Shown: positions 59,525 through 64,000 of the stretch, one piece after another
Layout of the letters: every line of letters begins with the position of its first letter
Position numbering within the stretch: position 1 is the stretch's first letter
Assembly: GCA_964020975.1 (NCBI GenBank)
Contig: OZ026623.1
Coordinates: 84,870,562 to 84,934,561 of the forward strand
Direction: 5' to 3'
DNA length: 64,000 nt
Origin: Hermodice carunculata
Taxonomy: Eukaryota; Annelida; Polychaeta; Eunicida; Amphinomidae
The notes under the pieces: generated by a model
Databases searched by the model: none
What the model saw: only the letters and a program-made list of their open reading frames with translations
What the model was told of the DNA's origin: nothing
Position numbers and translations under genes: made by a program

Positions 59525-61152
59525 TGTACTTTGCTGAGAAGACCCCTGATGCTCCCAAGATTTTGAATCCAGATGAGTAACACAGTGTCCAGATTAACTA
59601 ATTAAAATACAAACTTTTGCACTTTTTGTTCCCTGAAGCTGAGATCAGTGGCCATGTAAGAAGAGGACACATGTATGCCAGACCCTGTTTTCAGCTCAAA
59701 TCATGTTTAAGGCACACATCAAGTCCTTCAAACGGCACCGAGGCTTGCTCTCACACAACCAGAGGTGTAAGAAGGTGTCTAGCCAATTTTTTTTTTTTTA
59801 GAACTTGGATTTTTTTTTATCTTCCCCCAAGGTGCCATGTGTGCTCGTTTATATTTACTCTGTGGAACCAGACCCAAATCAACATTAAGCCTGAAAAAGC
59901 CACAACTTGCATGATGGAAGTTCCCATACCAAGTCACCATGCATATGACTGAATACAGGTTAGCCTAGGTTTTGTGGTCCCCTGCTCAGATTTAACATCC
60001 TGGACAGCACACAGTCGTTGGTCAGTGACTTCAGATGGGAGCCAAGTTACTTCTGTCAACAGCCAGCGGTATTTACAGCTTCTGTAAATGCCCTTTACAT
60101 GCCAAAATGCCAGAGACTAAATCTGTATCTTGAGCTCACATATTGTTTGTAATTTTTGCTCCCCATTGCAATAGTTTATCTCCAGTGTTGTCAAAAGTTA
60201 CCAAAAGATAACTGTCCAGTTAGAGGGTTGGCTGCCTCAGTTTGCAAACTAACCTCTAGTTTCCAAAAAATTTAGACTTAAATTGTCACCAGAGGTCAAG
60301 AGTACCGATCACTGGCCCCCCAGGTATTGCTGGTCAAGTTTGAGGTTGCACAGACAGAAAGACACAAGTTGTGTCTTCTCTCACCTGCTCCAGACCTCCA
60401 CCCCCCCCCTTCCCCCAATCTTCATTATTTCCAACAAAGCAAAGGTGTTAACCTGTTGTGCAGGCCCTGCCTGCTGATCAGGAGTTGCAAGGCACATTTA
60501 TCCTTGAGAAAACAATCCTTCCATGAGGAGATTTGAAAACGTGCAATCCTGGCTGCATGCAATAAAATATTATACCTGTTCTGGGAAAAATCGCTCCCTG
60601 TACAGAGTTCAAATTCTCTAATTTTTTGCAAGGTTTCAGAAATTGTTTTTGAACCACTTGTGGTGCTGCACTGAAGAATGGGCTTGAAGATCGTGCGACA
60701 GAAAACGATTTTTCTGGATGTCATTAGCACTCACTTGCCCCTCTCAGTCTGTTCTTTAAATCCTTCAATTCAACTTGACATGACCTTTCACTGACGTTGT
60801 AACTCACCAGTACACTGGGAAAACATTGGCGGTTACCACAACCCTTACCAAATGTAATAAGATCTGGACATTGAAATATTACGCATTTGTTTCTTTTCTT
60901 TCATCTTTTTTTTTTTCTCTCTCTATGGGACTGGGTATGTGACTTTCTGCATGAACAAGCAATAGAACATAGGTAAAAAAGCAACTCGGACAAATGAGGA
61001 TATATCATAACACCCTTGTTTTTCTTTTTTTTCCCCCCTTAACCATACATAACTGTTTTAAATAAAACTATAAGCAAACCATGTGTGGTGCTGTTGCGAA
61101 GTTTACCACAGAATCAGAGACACAGTTATGTCTGTTCCACCAGACCAGATTA

Positions 61153-62629
61153 AACAAGAGGCCCATGGGCCTTATGCTTTGCTGACATTTAATCTGTTGC
61201 CCATCACTAAAAATTCATTTCCTGAAATGCATTCCGTTTTCAACCCTCAGAAATTAGTCACGGTCATCCATGTGATGCAACATTAAACTTTTGACAGGAA
61301 CACACATTTTTGGTCTCACTCCCCTTACTCTTTATAAACACTGAATTAAGCGTCCTTCTCTCAAGTGCTTGCCTGCAAAGCAGACCAAGTTCCGTGAGTG
61401 GAGTGGACGAAATACGCAGCTTGGGTCTATTTTGGAGGCAACTTAAGTGCTTAATGGCCCTGAACAATATGTTAAGGTCACGCAAGATATTGTGAAATTT
61501 GACCACTGCTCTGATGCATATTTGGCGTACGTTTGGCAGTTCTATCTCAATGCATTATCGCAAGGTCACCCAAAACTTTTACAAAATTTTATTGTTGGTC
61601 TAACGCACATCTGGTGTAGATCTCTCAGTTCCATCTCAATTTGGATTGAAAGTTATGGTCAAACTCAATGTACTGTTAATACAGGTCTGGGATGCTAGTT
61701 CCACTTACTAACACTAATGGCACCACTAGGACTCCACAGCATGAGACTTTTGTCTGTATAATGTTCCTGTTACGGTACATCGATATATTTCCACAAGCCC
61801 AGATCTTACATGACCAAAACAAAAACAAAAAAAATTATCTCCTGAGATAAACTTCCCTCGGTGACCTTGAGAAAGTAGCTCAAGGTCACCCATATTATGC
61901 AGTGTAAAACTTTTATTTAGGATATACATCCGTGGTACATCTGGTGACAAGCATTATTGTGCCTCAATATTGTATTATGCAGGACATATGTATAAAACTT
62001 CTACATAATATGATACACATCTGTGGTATACAGTGGTCCCCCTCTTATAAGGCCCCTCTCACCAGAGGCCACCCTTCTTGATAGGTCAGCATTCTTGTGC
62101 AGAAAGTATGGTATTTTCACTATATTCTCCCCCTCAAGAGAGGTCACCCCTATTTTAAGGCCAATTTTTGGCTGCATTTGGGGTGGCCTTATAAGAGGGG
62201 GACCCCTCCATGTGGTATCATAAGCCTTCTCCTGTCCCAACATACAGTTTAATGTGTTTTCAGCACATTTTGGTCCGTATCTTTTGTAATACTATGGGTG
62301 GTGCTACTAAATTTCAGGGTGTTTCCGTCTTTTAGCCTCCCAGACATTCCTGCCAAGTTTTGTGATGACTCATCTCCTCTTTCAAAAGTAGCACTCTCAA
62401 CATTTTCCCATCTTGGCCCATATATTATGTAATACTATAGGTGGCACCACAGATATGGAACTCGACCTAGATTTTTATAGGTGCTTGGTAAGTCCGGAAA
62501 GTTATACATGTGTAGGGCAATCTTGAAAACTGTAGACTGTCTCAGGTCCACAAGGAAAAAATTTACAAGGGACACACAGACAGCCGCGATTACATAAGCT
62601 CCGCCGCCTTTGGTCAGCAGAGCTAAAAA
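61153..62629 (+). mobile_element. Non-autonomous Helitron-like element, family A, carrying a nested MITE
   Basis: The 5' end ACAAGAGGCCCATGGGCC with TTATGCTTTGCTGAC matches family A. The 3' end reads ATAAGCTCCGCCGCC, loop, GGTCAGCAGAGCTAAAAA, again a hairpin followed by CTAA. The body includes GTGACCTTGAGAAAG...CTCAAGGTCACC near 61.87 kb. A TA-flanked MITE (62.03-62.21 kb) sits inside, so the MITE is younger than this copy. Confidence 0.7.
62031..62212. mobile_element. TA-flanked CAGTGGTCCCCC MITE (Tc1/mariner type), nested
   Basis: The left end CAGTGGTCCCCCTCTTATAA and the right segment TTATAAGAGGGGGACC are inverted repeats. TA precedes the left end; the last bases at the right are altered. 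It lies within the family A Helitron-like element. Confidence 0.72.
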
Positions 62630-64000
62630 GACCACCTGGCATTGAAACTAAAACCCCCGCCAACATGTAGTCAAAACAAATCTCTATCTGTCTACCTTGC
62701 GTTCCTTCAGGTTATATTCTACTTTGAGAATGAAGTCAAGAGCACAGTAACAAGAACTCGCATCAAAGTGCTTTGACAAAACCATTTGTTGACAATCACA
62801 CAGGAAGTTCACCCAAAGGTTCCCATTTCCCTTGTGTTTTCACAGATGGGAACAAAAGTGCATCAGAACAGAGCTGTGCAAATGTTGCAGCAGTGGAAAT
62901 TTCCACACATGCAGCAGGTGGTTTTTGTTTTTGTATATATCCTGTCCGACATGTCTGTCTGTCATCCCTCTTTAAAAAAGCATACATTCTGGGATGATTT
63001 AACCATCATGCAAAAGAGAAAAAAAAAAGAAAAGTTAAGCTTGAAACATCTTGCAATTCAATCCATTCGGAGTTATATTTTGGGGTCAGGTCAGTTCCGA
63101 CAATATTTCATGAAATGCCAATGCTACAGACGTGTTTGTATGAAAATCAGAGTGTAAACAGCTGGGCTTTTAGCACTTTTGAAACACGACAACTTTTAAT
63201 TTTGTGAACATTCCAGATCTACATGACCCACTCCAATGTTGGTGATGTGCTTTTCAACACTTTCATTTAGCAGCCAGAGCGGTGTGTCAATCACTCACTT
63301 TGTCCAGTTTTTACACATTTACAATGCTCAGAAAAGCCAAAGTGAAATTTAAGGCATTCCTGAAGATCACATGAACTGTGTGGAATTGTATTCATGAAAT
63401 TTTCATCAGCTTGAACAGCTCAAGTCGAAAAAATTCACAACAACGGTGACTGTGTGATGGGATTTTTCCCCCTTCAAAAATGAAGTTACCCCCTCCAAAA
63501 TAATTTTATGACCAGACTATTTCTGCCTTTCAAAATGGGAGTATCAAAATGGTCCTTGGTGCTAGGCCGTGCTTTTATCTAAATTCAATCAAGTTTTAAT
63601 CAATTTTTTACTTATAGAATTACATAATGGTGGTCAAAATTTCATAAATTTATTTTCAAACTTACTTAGTCAACACTATTTGATGTTTTGGGGTTGGCTT
63701 AAACGAAACACACAGGAATGCCCGTAGTGCACGTACCCAATGACCTGCATTGTTCATCCACCCCCTCCCCGCATACAAAAGTAAGCATCTGCCGCAGTTA
63801 CGTTAATTAAGCACTAGGCGTGTCAAACCGTGGCGTGCCAGCTTGGGAAGATCTGTCTGAGCTTGGTCTACGGAGCATGTCCTGCATACCGTATCTGTCC
63901 CAACGAGTGCCTGGGGCACTCACAACATCATGCAGTAAAACGAGTCTCTCTTTTGAGAGTAACACAGTGTATATTTCCAATACTGCAAGTATGATATATC

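Overview
The window looks like a piece of an animal nuclear genome, most likely from a marine invertebrate. It is about 40% GC by eye and intron-rich. It is crowded with short non-autonomous DNA transposons, poly-A, poly-C and dinucleotide tracts, and Helitron/Helentron-like elements with tandem-repeat cores, some carrying GGAC-type microsatellites. Such elements are best known from molluscs but also occur in sea urchins, amphioxus and other groups. I cannot name the species; a lophotrochozoan or a basal deuterostome would both fit. No rRNA, tRNA, CRISPR, bacterial operon or retroviral element was recognised.

The only protein-coding gene I can support is on the minus strand. It is a multi-exon SLC6 (Na+/Cl- dependent neurotransmitter/amino-acid symporter) gene, closest by motif to the glycine / neutral amino-acid branch. 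Eleven exons lie between 40,386 and 7,294. In transcription order they are TM3 (40.2 kb), the glycosylated EL2 loop (31.5 kb), TM4 (28.9 kb), TM5 (28.0 kb), two versions of TM6 (23.1 and 21.7 kb), TM7 (17.2 kb), TM8 (16.5 kb) and three versions of the TM8-end/IL4/TM9 exon (10.5, 9.3 and 7.3 kb). All splice sites are GT-AG and all phases match, so one path through the exons gives an open frame of about 360 codons. The exons for the N-terminus with TM1-TM2 and for TM10-TM12 with the C-terminus were not found and presumably lie outside the window.

The main result is the double set of duplicated exons. The two TM6 exons are each 104 bp, with 30 of 34 full codons encoding the same residue but 14 synonymous codon differences, so both look maintained by selection. 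Because 104 is not a multiple of three, joining both breaks the frame. The three TM9 exons share phase and boundaries (138, 138 and 129 bp) but differ strongly in the IL4/TM9 half. If one of each is chosen, one gene could make six transporter cores differing in a substrate-site helix (TM6) and a neighbouring scaffold helix (TM9).

The remaining sequence is intron or flank filled with mobile-element relics. These include: (1) Helitron-like family A, with 5' ends near ACAAGAGG and a 3' hairpin followed by CTAAAAA; (2) Helentron-like family B, with a 3' hairpin then CTAGT and cores of about 140-145 bp tandem units, including an 11-unit array at 35.9-37.8 kb and a 7-unit array at 43.4-44.7 kb; (3) TTAA-flanked MITEs with a strong hairpin near one end; (4) TA-flanked CAGT...ACTG MITEs of Tc1/mariner type; (5) several minisatellites. 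A recurring theme is the sequence TGACCTTGA...TCAAGGTCA, inverted nuclear-receptor half-sites carried dozens of times by these repeats.
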